Notes: generated by a model not told the origin, from the letters alone. A stretch of 64,000 nucleotides of DNA from Pleurodeles waltl (GCF_031143425.1 NC_090451.1:660204575-660268574), one strand, 5' to 3'; shown: positions 45,753 through 57,540, numbered from the stretch's first letter. A program made the numbers and translations.

Positions 45753-46499
45753 GGGGGCGTGGCCAAGATGGCGGCCGGAGCAGACGCTTAGAGCTCTGCT
45801 CCCGGCCCACCACCAATCCGCAAAATTCTCCATTCCTGTGGTCTCTGGCACCTGCCACGGCCTTGTGGTGCTTCCTAACCACTCTTCCCGCTACCTGGAG
45901 ATAGTTGTGGCCGAGCGATTGGCTTCGGCGGAGGGTGCCGGGCCCTCGCTGAGGCCACACGTGGAGCGCGAGCGGTGCGGCCCTCCCCGAACACGAGATT
46001 GCGGTGCATCGACCGTATCAAGAGACGGCGGCTCGCCGTCAGAAACAGAATTGAGCCAGGAAGGGCCAGAGATAGATGGTGGTGGCGGCGGCTCCCAAGC
46101 TTCGGCGCGGCGGACCCATCGAGGATACCTGGTGCTGGGTCATCCGGCCTCAAGGAGCATGTGAAGGCGAGGCCCCGTGGGTGAGTCGTGACGCAGGCAC
46201 CTCCAGAGTTGTTCTTTGCCAGGAGCGGCTGCGAGAGACAGAGCTCTGGGCTCCCCGTAACAGAGCTCAGTGGAGCAGGCTGGACTTTCTGTGGGGTGCG
46301 GAGAGCACCAAGATAGATATCGGGGTGCAGCCCTCCCTGGTGGCGTGGGGGGGCTGTGACATCCCTCCTTCGATCTGGCACTGCAGCTTCATCTGAGAGG
46401 TGTCAGCCCCCACCCTCCCCCTCTGCCTTCTCTTCTCCCCCTCTGTACTGGCTGGGGGGCCAGCGGTGCTGACTATGGTTCGAGCAGCTTGCTGTAGGA

Positions 46500-47378
46500 C
46501 ATGGATACTCAAAGTACGGCCCATGGGCCTTCTGTGGCCCCTCTGACCTTTACATGAGGCCCTTCGAGAAACAGGAGCACTGGGCAGCTGTTTGCTCGAC
46601 TCTGCACTTACAATAAAAATATATAATACACGCATAATCATTTATTCCAAGCTCAATTGGTCTTAAAGAAAGGAAGTAACTAAGGACTCCTGCACTTAAC
46701 TTTAGAAACGCCTTCATTTTTAAAGAGATCTTGCAACACAAGTGTAAAACTAAGACAGCCTCTTCAAAATTAAAAATGTGTATTTAGTTAACATGCAGAA
46801 CCATTTCGCCTTAGTACATTTTATTTTATCAGTGTATTGAGATGTATCCATTTAAAAGTGATAGTTTTCAAACATAAATTTGGAAACAAATTTGGAAACA
46901 TCAATTATTTCCTTTACCCTGAGAACACCACCAATAGTAAATTAAAGAGACAAGTCACTTGGTATGTGCGCTTTATGGGTGGCCTGGGTTCCTATCATAC
47001 AGGAACAACATTACACTTTAATAAATCAAACATAGAAGCAGGTTTTGTGCAGCGCATACCATGAATCATGTATTTCGAGGTCATCTTAAATGTGATAATG
47101 CAGAAAAAGGAGGGAAAGTGAGACTAAACAATTGCCTAGGATCACACAATTTGGAAAAGTGGGTAAGCCGGGATTAGTTCCAGGTTTTCTGGTTTCCCAT
47201 TGTTTATTTCAGCCACTAGATGTATATAATTTGCTTCTCCTACACCTACCTTGCCACCAATCCCCCCCAGCCACCCAGCCACCCCACCGACTGCCACTAC
47301 CCTGGCATCAGTGCAGCCCCCAGGCACGTCAGAGACCAAACTTTTTGGCCCCAGAGAAAATGTTTGCGAGTACCCATG
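46500..47378. mobile_element. hAT-type DNA transposon in L1 5' UTR (879 bp)
   Basis: The ends catggatactcaaagtacgg and ...gtttgcgagtacccatg are inverted repeats, and the start resembles the 'tactcaaagtgcggcc' termini of hAT/Charlie elements. The flanking 8-bp copies are ctgtagga (46492-46499) and ccctagga (47379-47386), 6 of 8 matching. L1 leader sequence continues on both sides. There is no transposase frame. A SINE fragment sits inside near 47140-47225. Confidence 0.75.
47100..47225 (-). mobile_element. CORE/MIR-like SINE inside the hAT element
   Basis: 'gcctaggatcacacaatttg', 'agtgggtaagccgggattag', 'ttccaggttttctggtttcc' and 'tttatttcagccactagatg' match, in order, the reverse complement of the MIR-type SINE (core 'aaggtcacacagct', head 'gccgggattcgaaccc', then 'ccactac'). 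Its position makes it one of three nested layers: SINE in hAT in L1. Confidence 0.65.
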
Positions 47379-47735
47379 CCCTAGGATCTGAAGTGGAGGA
47401 AGTGGCTTGCATGCCCATTGCAAGCCTGTCCGGGTAACGTCATGAATAAACTATGGCAAGTCTTATAGCCACTCCGGGTCCTGCTGCCCGAAAACTCTGA
47501 AAATACAGTCCCTGTGGCCTTCCCTGGGGTTGCTGCATGCGGAGGCCTGCTTGTGGTGCAATTCTATGTGGCAGCGGCAGAGGGGCGGCCTGGCTCTTCT
47601 GTGATCGGCCCGGCTGAGTGTGACCCGGGCTGGTTTTGAGCCCTGTGGCGGATCCAGGGGGTGCCTTAATGCACAGCGGGGGATCATAACCCAGTATAAT
47701 ACTCAGGGAATAACACTGCTGTACCACGAGCAACT

Positions 47736-49000
47736 ATGGTCAAGCCGAAGTCCTCTAAGGCAGTGGTTCCCAACCTTTTGACTTCTGTGGACCCCTACTT
47801 TATAATTAATGGAACCCGGGGACCCCCACTAAAGCATTATTGGAATCCGGGGACCCCCCCACTGAGTCATTACTGAAATCTGGGGACCTAATCTGTTAAT
47901 ATTATTTAGTTTTCTAAGCAGTCGCAGACCCCCTGAGTAGGCTTCGCGGACCCCCAGGGGTCTCCGGACCACAGGTTGGGAACCACTGCTCTAAGGCATA
48001 TTCCAGCGCAGAGGATGGAGCCTCATCCTTAGAAGGGGACAGGGGCGCTCAAGCTGACACCCTACACAGAATGTCTGAAACGTTGGCCACACACTCAGTG
48101 CAGTTTGATAAGCTTCTGTAGGTGGTGCTGGACACTAAAACCTCGCTGGAGGGGAAAATCGACTCGGTTGTGTTGGAAGTTCACCTCCTCCGAACGGAAC
48201 ACCATAAACTGGTGGACAGAGTCACCATCACTGAATCAGCACTCGACACGGCCCAACCTGATATCTCGGAGATGAAAGCTCAAATTAGACGCATGGAGGC
48301 TGAAATAACACAATTGCAACTAAGAGCCGAGGACGCAGAAGGCCGTTCTCGCAGGAACAATGTCAGATTCCTGGGTATCCCAGAACGTGTGGAGCTCCCC
48401 AATGCGGAGCTATTCTTGGAGCTCTGGTTGAAAGAGACTGTGCTGTCACAGAACTTACCACCCATGTTAGTGGTGGAGCGAGCCCACCGGATCCCGGGGG
48501 GCCGCCGCGTCCCAGGGACTTCTCCCCAACCGCTGATCGCAAGATTTCTAAATTATCGTGACAGGGACCAGATCCTACAGGGCTTTTGAACTCTGGGTCC
48601 TGTCCGAATGGATAACACTGGTCACGGCCCACCCAGATTATACAGGGGAGTTCAGTGCAGATGAGCCTCCTTCACAAAAGTGAAGCAACTGCTATGAGAT
48701 AAACATATCACTTACTCCCTCATGTTTCCGGCCCGACTGCGAGTAGTGGATGGAGACAGAACCTTCATTTTCCCAACCCCGGTGGATGCATGGACGTGGC
48801 TACATGCGAAGGGCCTGGTGGACCCAGTCGGGAAGGACGACAGACGCAGGGACTGGCTCACCCCGCGCCCTCGGAGGAAGAAGAAAACGGGCGCTGGGGT
48901 TCAGGCGCGCCCGTCCAAGTCACAGGCGGCAGATGCCCAGGCACAAGCCTTAATAGAGGCCAACATGTTTGTGACAGCGCAAACATTGATCAGAAGTTAA
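47736..49000 (+). pseudogene. L1 ORF1 (RNA-binding chaperone) pseudogene
   Basis: In active L1 this protein forms trimers and coats the RNA. The ATG at 47736 is followed after 25 nt by a 228-bp hAT MITE; the frame continues correctly beyond the MITE and one duplicate target copy. A TAG at 48119 (probably from CAG) and TGAs at 48587 and 48695 (the latter probably from CGA) break the frame. The recognisable parts, in order, are a heptad-like coiled coil (about 48160-48345), the RRM start RRNNVRFLGIPE (48352-48387), RAHRIPGG (48480 region), and the C-terminal YSLMFPARLR region (48710-48740). A basic tail ends at 49000. Confidence 0.85.
47761..47988 (+). mobile_element. hAT-type MITE (copy 3, 228 bp) inside L1 ORF1
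   Basis: 16-bp perfect inverted ends (cagtggttcccaacct / aggttgggaaccactg) with a perfect 8-bp target duplication, ctctaagg (47753-47760 and 47989-47996). It is an internally deleted derivative of the family at 38241-38820. The perfect ends and duplication make it the youngest of the three copies here. Confidence 0.97.
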
Positions 49001-49655
49001 GTCAGAAACACAGACTCAGGCTCATCACAGAGTCAATTAAGTCCCCCTTCATTACTGCTAATATTTGGTCCTGACCTCACACCACGCACAGCTGATGATA
49101 TCTGAGACAATGCACTAGAACACAGGCGAGCCGGAGTGTCTGAGCCCTGTGAAACACAGAAGAGCATCACAGGACATTCGTGGCCTGCTCGGAGTTCCTC
49201 CTGTCATGGCTTATTAGAGTCCACGACCCAGACATGCACGTATTCCCCGTGGCTTTAATGAGGACAGAGCCGGCTGCCGTGCCAGATCTTGCATCACTGG
49301 GGAGGCTGCGCTCAAGTGGCGGAGTGTCCGAGACCGTAAAGGAAGTAAGACTATCCGTATGGGCTACTAGCGCGGGCCGACCCATGTCCTATGCCAGCCA
49401 CGCCCCTGCACCCATATGGGTTTCCGAATGGAACTTGATCAGACTAGTGCCTATGTCTGCACTGGTTGTGCTACAAGGTCCATTGCTGCTTTATGTTTTG
49501 TAAGTTTTTCTATTTCTTTCTATCTCTTCTCTATACACCATTTCTTTCAAGCTCGCAGGGTGGGGTCGGGTGGGGGGAGGGGGTGGATGGCTCCCAGGGT
49601 GCGACAGACTCCCGCCTGAGCGGGGGGCGTTGCAGTACTACACACTCATGCAGTC
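49001..49655 (+). other. L1 inter-ORF spacer
   Basis: Lies between the ORF1 stop (49000) and the ORF2 start (49656). It includes a G-rich segment at 49556-49590 and no recognised domain. The length is long for an L1 spacer and may hold a further small insertion. Confidence 0.55.
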
Positions 49656-52600
49656 ATGGCTACATAAAATATTTTAACTTGGAATGTGAGGGGCATGGCT
49701 AGCATCCCCAAAAGCTGTAGAATACATGCTTACCTCAAACGCCAATAAATACATATAGCTATACTTCAAGAGACCCATCTCATTAACTGGGCAATATTGG
49801 CAAGAAGTGGTCAGGATCGATATATGGCACAATAACATCGGCATATGCGAGAGGTGTGTTAATATGGATAGCCCCGGAGTCCCTTATACAGTAAAGCACA
49901 CACAAATAGATGAGGACGGCAGATATGTCCAATTGGTAGGGGAACTGGATGGGAAACAACTGGCTATCACAGGTATATATGCACCTAACACCAAGCAGGG
50001 AGATTTTCTGCCATCCACCTCTTTGCAACTAACACAGGACCCGTCACTTCTCAGTATTTGGAGAGGGGACTTTAATTGTGTAACAGACGTAGCTATGGAT
50101 AGATCTCACCCATCGCTTGAGGGCGCCCACAGCAGGAGACTATCTCAGGCGCTGCAAACTTGGATGCTAGAGGGGAGACTTCATTACGTTTGGAGAGGAT
50201 TGCATCCCCTGGATAGAGAATACTCCTTCTCCCGGGTCCACCACCTTCATACTCGTATAGACTTATTGTTGAGCTCATATGAGCTAACTCACCATCGTCA
50301 TAGAGCATAGTATCTGGCCAAGACCCTATCGGACCACTGTCCCCTGGTTGCCGCTGTGCGGTGGGACAGGATGATCACACGTATCCCCACTTGGCGCTTG
50401 CAACCGTCCCTGTTGCATGACCCCCGCTTCCGGGTGGAGTTGGCGGAAAGTATAGACTCATACTTCCATATAAATACCCAGAAGGCATCATCATGGGCGG
50501 TCGAGTGGGACGGAGATAAGGTGGTGGTAAGGGGCATGGGTATGTCAGTGGCCGGGGGGTCCGTCGCACATTAACTCAAGAGCTACAAAATATTGAGGTG
50601 GAACTGCGCAGGGTGGAGCAGAAGGTGGCATCGGGTGATGGAGACCAGGGCAGAGTGGTTGGGCTGAAAAAAACAAAAATGGGCAAAGGCTGACTCGCGA
50701 CTGAGGCAAATTGATTACCGACATCACATAGCTCAGTTGCATTCCGAAGAAGACCGCTCTACCAGGTTGCTGGCCTGGCTGATGAAAGGCAAGCAACAAC
50801 ACACCCTCATAAGTGCCATTCGTTTGGATTCCGGAACCATAGTCAATACGCTGTTGGAAATAAATGAGGCTTTCAGACAATACTACAGCACCCTGTATGC
50901 AGCTGGGCCCCCTCCACACCCGGTGCAGATGGAGGAATTTTTTCAGGCATCTCAGCTAACTCGCCTGACAGATCTACAGTTACTAGAATTGGAGAAACCC
51001 ATAGAAATGAATGACATCAAGCAAGCTTTCGACAATTAGCCCCTAATAAAGCTCCAGGTGGGATGGTCTGCCAGCTGAGTACTATCAAACTTTCTCTGTG
51101 CAGATGCTTACACCATACCTAGAAATGCTGACACAGACGTTTGAATTGGGTCGTCTTCCTGCGTGAGGCAGTCATAGTGCTCCTTCATAAAAAAAAAAGG
51201 CCGTGACCCCCTGAACGTTCGGTCATATCGCCCCCTGTCACTGCTGAACTCAGACTGTAAATTACTGGGAAAGGTGTTGGCGAATCGCCTTCTACCACTG
51301 ATGCCAATTCTGGTTCACCCGGATCAGTCCGTTTTTATACCCGGCCGTAGCACTTTCATTAATATTAGATGTCTTCTGAGGCTTATAGCAGAGACCCCGG
51401 AACTAGACTACACACGTGTCACAGTCTCTCTGGATGTAGAAAAGGCATTCAACACACTAGGTTGGCCTTTCCTGATGGAGGCATTGAAGCGCCTGGGATT
51501 TGGTAAAATATTAATGCGCTGGGTATCAATTCTATAAACAGACCCAAAAGCTAGTCTCAAGACTGGCGGGATTATGTCAGAGGAGTTTGCAATAGATAGA
51601 GGCACGAGACAAGGTTGTCCCTTGTCGCTGCTCCTGTTTGCACTGGCAATCGAGCCACTAGCTGCGCTGCTACGAAGCTCGGCTCAACACGGGGGCATTC
51701 TAGACAAACGAACATCAGATCGTCTCCTTATATGCAGACGATGCATTAATATATCTTCATAACTGCTCCGAATCCCTCGCGGATCTATTACGCCTGTTGG
51801 ACTCCTTCGGCGACCTGTCCGGTCTACGAGTAAATTGGTCGAAATCTTGTTTATTCCTGATGCGGCCGATCCCGGAGCTGCAGAGGGTTACGATCTTTGC
51901 GTACGCTCTGCCGTGGTGTTATATCACTTTTAAATACTTAGGGATACACATAGATCATGACGTCACAGATCTCAGGGAGGGGAACCTGGGTCGGACGATT
52001 AGATCAATAAGAGGCTCATTAACCTTCTGGTGCACGCTCCCGCTGTCACCCTTTGGGAGAGTGGCAATTGCAAAAATGATTGTCCTCCCCCTGTGTATTG
52101 TATTATTTTTCGGCTTTGCCGCTAGCGCTTCCTAAGACCTTCTTCGAATCTCTGACCAGCCTGTTGACCAAATTGCTATGGGGCAGTGGACGCCGGCGGG
52201 TGGGCCTAGCCAAAATTGATCTGCTGCTCGAGCAGGGTGGGATGGGCGCGCCACAGTTCAAACTATACTATGCAGTGGCGCAGATACATTGGTTTATGTG
52301 TTGGCTGCGCGATCCCCTCTGCTCGGAGGGCCGTACGGTGGGCGCCTCACTGGGCCACTCAGACATACTGAGATGGCTTATTGGTCGCGACGGCCCGCCG
52401 CACCTTATTAATACCTTAATGTGTGTAGCTGATCGGGTCTGGCGCCGGTACGTGATGGCGGGGAGGCGGTTACTGCCGTACTCACCCAGGGTCCCCCTGC
52501 TAGCCATCCCCGGAATAGTCAAGATAAGTGGACAACATGGTCTGGCTGCCTGGTCCACAAAGGGTATACAGACTATAGGAGATATTTTTGGGGATGGATG

Positions 52601-53619
52601 CTTTTTATCGTAAGAGGCACTAGCGGGCGCACACAACCTAGGGCGGGGTGGATTTATTGCATGCGGGGTGCTGCAGCGTCTAGTGCGCAACACATGGGGG
52701 AACGGCAACAGCGAACCACAAACAACATTGGCTCTACATGAGTTGTTACTGGAAGCTGGCACACAATCCGACATATCCTGCATATATAAAACATTACAGG
52801 CTTGTCCTGAGGAGGTGCAGACACATGCAAGGACTAGGTGGGAGGTGGTTTTGCCCTCACTATTGAATAAAGAAGCATGGACTACGGCACTCACATCCAT
52901 ACGAGAGGTGTAGCGAAATGCCCGTTTCCGATACACTCAATTTAATTACTTACACCAGACATATCTAACCCCAGCCAGGATTAAGCGCGTGTTCCCACAG
53001 TCTAACCTGGATTGTCCTAGATGCGGGAAATCAGAAGCTGATTTTCTCCATATGACATGGAGCTGCCCTCCGGTGCTCCGCATATGGCATGACGTCACAG
53101 CGCAGACGGCTGTCTGGTTGGGATTATCCCTATCCCCTACCCCTGAATCCTGTCTGCTAGGGGTGCACCAGCCACGCAGAGGTGAGAAACAGACGCACTG
53201 GTGCGTGGACCTCACGTTCGTTCTATTTAAACGTCTCATAGCGATACAATGGAAGTCACCATGCGCCCCAGACATACATCGCTGGTAATCAGAATTGTTG
53301 CACTGGGCCAGAGCAGAGGCGCAGGTATTACGCACACTTCGTGACAGGGGGGTGGTGGTCAAGGGGGCGGACACATGGGATTCCTTCATAGATCAGCTGG
53401 AAAACAAGGATGATACCCGTCCTCACTGAATTGAGGTCGCTATATCCATACATAGAAGCACGCACATATGAGGGATGGTCATTGGGCCCCGGCCATGGGG
53501 CTGGAATGTCTGATCAATTGCTTCAATGCTGTATAGACCTTTTCCTTACACCTTGCGCAAGGGGAACAGTAATATTGTTGAGACTGAGCTCTCTGGGCGT
53601 TAGAGCCACCCCAATGTAA
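49656..53619 (+). pseudogene. L1 ORF2 (endonuclease / reverse transcriptase) pseudogene
   Basis: In active L1 this protein nicks target DNA and reverse-transcribes the RNA there. The 49656 ATG is followed by a TAA three codons later and then TWNVRGM, the APE endonuclease start. Further landmarks are LQETHL (about 49765), GDFN (50065-50076) and SDHCPL (50329-50346). RT motifs follow across several frames: PDQSVFIPGR (51320 region), SLDVEKAF (51430 region), RQGCPLS (51606 region) and YADD (51731-51742). The C-terminal Cys-His motif CPRCGKSEADFLHMTWSC lies at about 53013-53066, and recognisable C-terminal text ends at 53619. At least ten stops or frameshifts separate these pieces. Confidence 0.88.
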
Positions 53620-54075
53620 AGCCCCATTATCATACCCTACACACATAGGCTCAGCGGTTGTGACTGCTGGATCTCCTCACATGACTGGGGTGTCCCACCG
53701 AGCTCCCCCGTGGGCGTTACCCCCATTACCCGCAGTTCACTGCCCTCCTTGCGTGGCGGTGCTCCTCCCTCATCTTCCTTCTCTCCCCACAACCGCCCAG
53801 GCATGTCCTTGGGCCACTAGCGAGCAGTTCTTTCTTTATATCAGTGGTGCTCTACTGTTTCTTCTTTCATTTTCAAGTGTTGATTATAAGATCTGTTGTT
53901 GTATCGTGATCTACTGTTTCTTCTTTCATTTTCAAGTGTTGATTATAAGATCTGTTGTTGTATCGTGATATATGACAATGTTCTAATGTCAGGTATATTA
54001 GCATAGTAATTTGATCACATATCCAGATTACTGTAAACAATTTGATAAATTTAAGAAACAGATAAAAAAAAATAA
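53620..54075 (+). other. L1 3' UTR and A-rich tail
   Basis: C-rich sequence, then a perfect tandem duplication, then the tail gataaaaaaaaataaa just before the right target duplication. An AATAAA poly(A) signal lies at 54071-54076. Confidence 0.8.
53852..53969 (+). repeat. perfect 59-bp tandem duplication in L1 3' UTR
   Basis: 53852-53910 and 53911-53969 are identical (begin ctactgtttcttctttcatt, end gtatcgtgat). Perfect identity inside an otherwise decayed LINE means that the duplication is recent or is a local assembly effect. Confidence 0.97.
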
Positions 54076-54091
54076 AAGTAAAACCGAGCAA
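54076..54091. repeat. right target-site duplication of L1
   Basis: aagtaaaaccgagcaa; one mismatch to 45737-45752. It fixes the 3' boundary of the LINE. Confidence 0.9.
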
Positions 54092-54659
54092 AGGGCTAAG
54101 TTCACGAATGCGAGAAAATCCATTCTTGAAGAGTTAGGTTTCATTGTACGGTGTTTGAGAGTTATGTAATTGGGCAGAAGATGCCCCAAAAAGCTATCAA
54201 TTGCTCCGCTTTCCACAATACACAATTCACAATCTCTCATGCAAGCCTCCCTTTAGTAGGTAAACTTGTATGTTGGTCTGTAGCGGAAGAGAAAGCTGGA
54301 GCAAGGAATGTTGCGGGTTTAGGATGACTACAGGTGCTCAAGTTCCTGGGAGTACAGAGGCAAGGTGGTTCAGTGAGGGCGCTTCTCAGAGTGGAGAGGA
54401 CAGGCCTTGGCATTGTCTGGTCTAGTGATACCCTGAGCTTTTCAGCTCTCCAGCTCCCGGATACAGGTCTATTACGATGGGTTATGGCCCTTTGCATAAA
54501 AGGCCTCAGTTGAATTACTCCGGGTTTGCAATAGTGCGAGATTTGTTGATTAGCAAACGGAGGGGGGCTGATTAGCTTCCCACATAGAGGCAGGAAAACA
54601 CTTCCTCTTTTATCTCTAACCAAATTATTTCTGGGTAATTTGCCAATCCCTTTTAACAC

Positions 54660-55080
54660 AGTGGATGATAAAGCTGCATTATTGCAATTATATGCTATTT
54701 GCCCTTCCTTCAGAAAATTTGTCTTTTTTGTTATAGTGAGAGGAGGTTTGGAACGGCAGTGTAGACGGGACGCTGTGTATTTTTAGCAAAGGCGTTTTCA
54801 CCATCCAATCCGGTGTCACGCTGAGGCTGCCTCTTCTGCCTCTTTGCAAAAAGGAAAAAAGGAAAAATTTGCTGAGTGTCTAATTTCTCCTTCCTTTATG
54901 TTGTTTATCAGTTTCTCCAATTACAAATTGTTCCCAGCAAACGGACTCTGCCTCTAATTGTGTTTTCTTAATTATAGCGGTATATTTTTTTACAATGAAC
55001 AGATGCCATCGTTTTTAGTTACAAATCAATTGAGAGATGGAGTGGCTAGCAAGCTAATTTGCATTTGTAGATGTTGCAAG
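54660..55080. promoter_or_regulatory. candidate conserved noncoding element / enhancer
   Basis: A non-repetitive, AT-rich stretch dense in homeodomain-type sites: caattacaaattg (54918-54930), ctaattg (54953-54959) and TAATTA (54969-54974). It also has a perfect octamer ATTTGCAT (55057-55064) and 'gctgcattattgcaattata' at the left. It lacks the internal repetition of its surroundings. This texture is typical of vertebrate developmental conserved noncoding elements, but conservation itself cannot be seen in one sequence. Confidence 0.35.
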
Positions 55081-56030
55081 TAGTGTGGGGGAGGGTTGGG
55101 AGGTGAGCTTGATTGATAGTTGTTCGCCTGCCTTCCTTCTCTGTCAGTCGCATGAAGTTATAACTTCATCCTCAGAAAACTGAGTGTCCATTAAAGAGAC
55201 GTTGAGATGTCATTCTGAATGTCTATCTCTTTCTGAGGTAGTACATAGAATGCTAAAAGAGAGGCCATCTTGCTCTTTAGGTGTCAGCAAGCCACTCCAG
55301 TTGTGTTTGGTTGGTGAGGTTGAAGACAGTGTAGGCCCTTAAAAATGGTGAAAAGGGTGGGGTGCTTCAAAATTCCTTGTTTAAGCCCCCCAGTCAACTG
55401 AAGTAACTCAGAAGACATCACAACTCGTATAGGAACGTGTCTCTTGGCTGCCCATAACTTGCCTAGCTGGGATCTTGCCTCCTGGTTCGTGGACAAATGG
55501 CTGCCATTTTGACTTGCTTTAAAAATGTCCACTTTCTCTGAGGTTAGGCAAGTCTCCCACACCTACTCATCTTGATGAATGGATTGATCATCAGCAGTTA
55601 ACCCAATTGGCCCTTTAGCGTCATTCAAATCATTTACATTCTTGAATAACACAAAGGGTGTGACGTCATCCAGCCCACCAAGGAACCAGAGAAAAACAGA
55701 CTAGACTTGAGATGGGCCCAAGATGTGTAAAGTTATGCAGGAAGAATCAGGGTTGGGAGGGGGATGTAGAAATCAGCCTACAATCCAAAACAGCTTCAAG
55801 TAGCTAAGAACACTTCAAACCATTGGATGGGACTGAACGGTTAAGGAGAGTGAGAGGATCTAAATAATACCAGAAAAGCCTTGTGGATAATGATGAGATT
55901 AAGTCCTGCACTTTGGGAGTGTATCTTGCTCCACTGGGATGTATTCAATGCTGAAAGGAGACCCTTAGGTTAACTTTACCTACGACAAAGTTGTGAAACA
56001 TTACCTACCTTTGTAGTTTCCTAACTAGCC
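55081..56030. other. unassigned DNA
   Basis: No recognised repeats, RNA genes or exons. Confidence 0.35.
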
Positions 56031-56035
56031 AGTTT

Positions 56036-56890
56036 CAAAGTTTCACCAAGGACCCCGCCATCACCAAGACCAACCTCCACGAAGGATTGAAGGCCATCGC
56101 CGAATGGATGAAGAACAGCTGTCTGAAACTGAATTCCGAAAAGACTGAGGTCCTTATCTTTGGCTCCACCACCTCCGCATGGGACCACTGGTGACCTGAC
56201 ACACTGGGAACCGCACCGACACCCACCGACCACGCACGCAACCTGGGATTCATCATGGAATCTTTACTATCTATAATCCAGCAAGTCAACACCACCTCCT
56301 CCTCCTTCAACGCCCTCCGCATGCTTCGGAAAATCTACAAATGGATCCCCACTGAAACCAGAAGGATGGCCACCCATGCAGCAATTTGGACTATGGCAAT
56401 GCCCTCTACGCAGGAACCACAGCCAAACTCCAGAAAAGACTGCAACTCATACAGAACACCTCTGCACGCCTCATCCTGGACATCCCCCGCCACATCACTC
56501 CCACCTGAGAGACCTACACCGGCTCCCCGTCAACAAGCAAATCACGTTCAAACTCCTCAGCCACGCTCACAAGGCACTGCACAACACCGGACCACAATAC
56601 CTCAACAGAGGGCTCTCCTTCTACACCCCGACCAGAGAGCTTCGCTCGGCTGACCTTGCCCTCGCCACCGTCCCACGCATCCACAGAACGACTGCTGGCA
56701 GCAGATTGTACTCCCACCTCGCTGCGGAGACATGGAACACTCTTCCCACCCACCTGCGTCAAACAAAGGACCTACTTACCTTCAGGAGACATCTCAAGAC
56801 ATGCCTGTTCGAGCAGTAGCAGCCCCCCTCTCCCCTCAGCGCCTTTAGACCCTCACGGGTGAGTAGTGTGCTTTACAAATACTCTGATTG
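56036..56890 (+). pseudogene. L2-like LINE, 5'-truncated, RT C-terminal region and 3' tail
   Basis: The first frame gives EWMKNSCLKLNSEKTEVLIFG, the RT thumb region of L2-type LINEs. After one or more frame changes the 56376-56819 frame gives HRLPVNKQITFKLL, QYLNRGLSFYTP, LRSADLAL and TWNTLPTHLRQ, ending KTCLFEQ and stop, which is the normal C-terminus. The 3' UTR ends with 'gctttacaaatactctgatt', as in L2 tails. Compared with the copy at 30.6-31.1 kb it is much better preserved, so the two represent different ages or subfamilies. Confidence 0.85.
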
Positions 56891-57540
56891 AAACGTTGCC
56901 TGCCTTCAGTTATGATAATTCTAGGAGCTTGTTCCACATCAGGAAGTCTTTAGACTAGGCCCTGCCTCCATGGCAACACTTTTAAATGCGCACAAGACTA
57001 AATGTCAGAGTTCAGTGTTGCATGGGAAAATTAGAGGTAAGAATGGGTCAGGAAAAAACTGAAACTGATGTAATTCGCTAAAGAATAACAGTTAATGTAA
57101 ATGATGTGCTGAAATCAGCTATTGGTCTAGAACTCCACTGGTAAGACTGAATAAAATCCCCTTGTATGTTGGACAGAAGGGCAACATTTAAGGAGCAATT
57201 TAGTGAACTTAATCTCATGCAGCCTATTTCAAACTAAACAGAACGGCACGAGGATCAACCCCAAGTGGAGCGATGTGGCTTTGTTGGGGGCATGGCCCGC
57301 TGTGTTGGAGGACCCATCCCACTGAGTTTTGGGAATTTCACGGTGGTGCCTCGTGGCGAAGGGCAGGGCTGCAAAGGACAGCTTACAAAAGGCAGGTGAA
57401 ACTGAGGCTCGACCTTTTAACTGCCTCATCTTGCCCGAAGGCCTTGTTTGTAAGCCTCGTCGCAGGAGACTGCAGCATGGGGCATGAGCTGCTGCAGTGG
57501 GATTGCAAGGTTTCCCCACCCACCCAGCCTTCTTTTGGGA
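56891..57540. other. unassigned DNA upstream of the LTR
   Basis: No recognised element. A frame from 57273 to 57641 crosses the LTR boundary and is not a gene. Confidence 0.35.

Larger units (their letters stand above)
45753..47735 (+). promoter_or_regulatory. L1 5' UTR (interrupted)
   Basis: A GC- and CpG-rich leader split by a hAT element at 46500-47378. L1 5' UTRs carry an internal RNA polymerase II promoter; the 'ccaagatggc' at 45762-45771 matches the YY1-type site that positions initiation in mammalian L1. Function in this family is inferred. Open frames on both strands here have no recognised domains. Confidence 0.7.
45753..54075 (+). mobile_element. L1-clade LINE of full-length layout, decayed, with internal hAT insertions
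   Basis: Begins 'gggggcgtggccaagatggc', the kind of start known for L1 5' UTRs, and ends in an A-rich tail at 54061-54075. A 16-bp target duplication brackets it. Layout: 5' UTR, ORF1 (coiled coil, RRM, C-terminal domain), spacer of about 650 bp, ORF2 (endonuclease, RT, Cys-His end), 3' UTR with a perfect 59-bp tandem duplication. Without the two hAT insertions the element would be about 7.2 kb. Many stops and frameshifts make it inactive, yet the retained 5' end and TSD are unusual, since most LINE copies are 5'-truncated. Confidence 0.92.

Noticed and set aside
45721..46396. Open frames of 106-168 codons on both strands
   Set aside because: They fall in the GC-rich L1 5' UTR and overlap each other with no protein similarity I recognise.
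52268..52936. 222-codon minus-strand frame
   Set aside because: Antisense to decayed L1 ORF2, with no recognisable domain; treated as a shadow.
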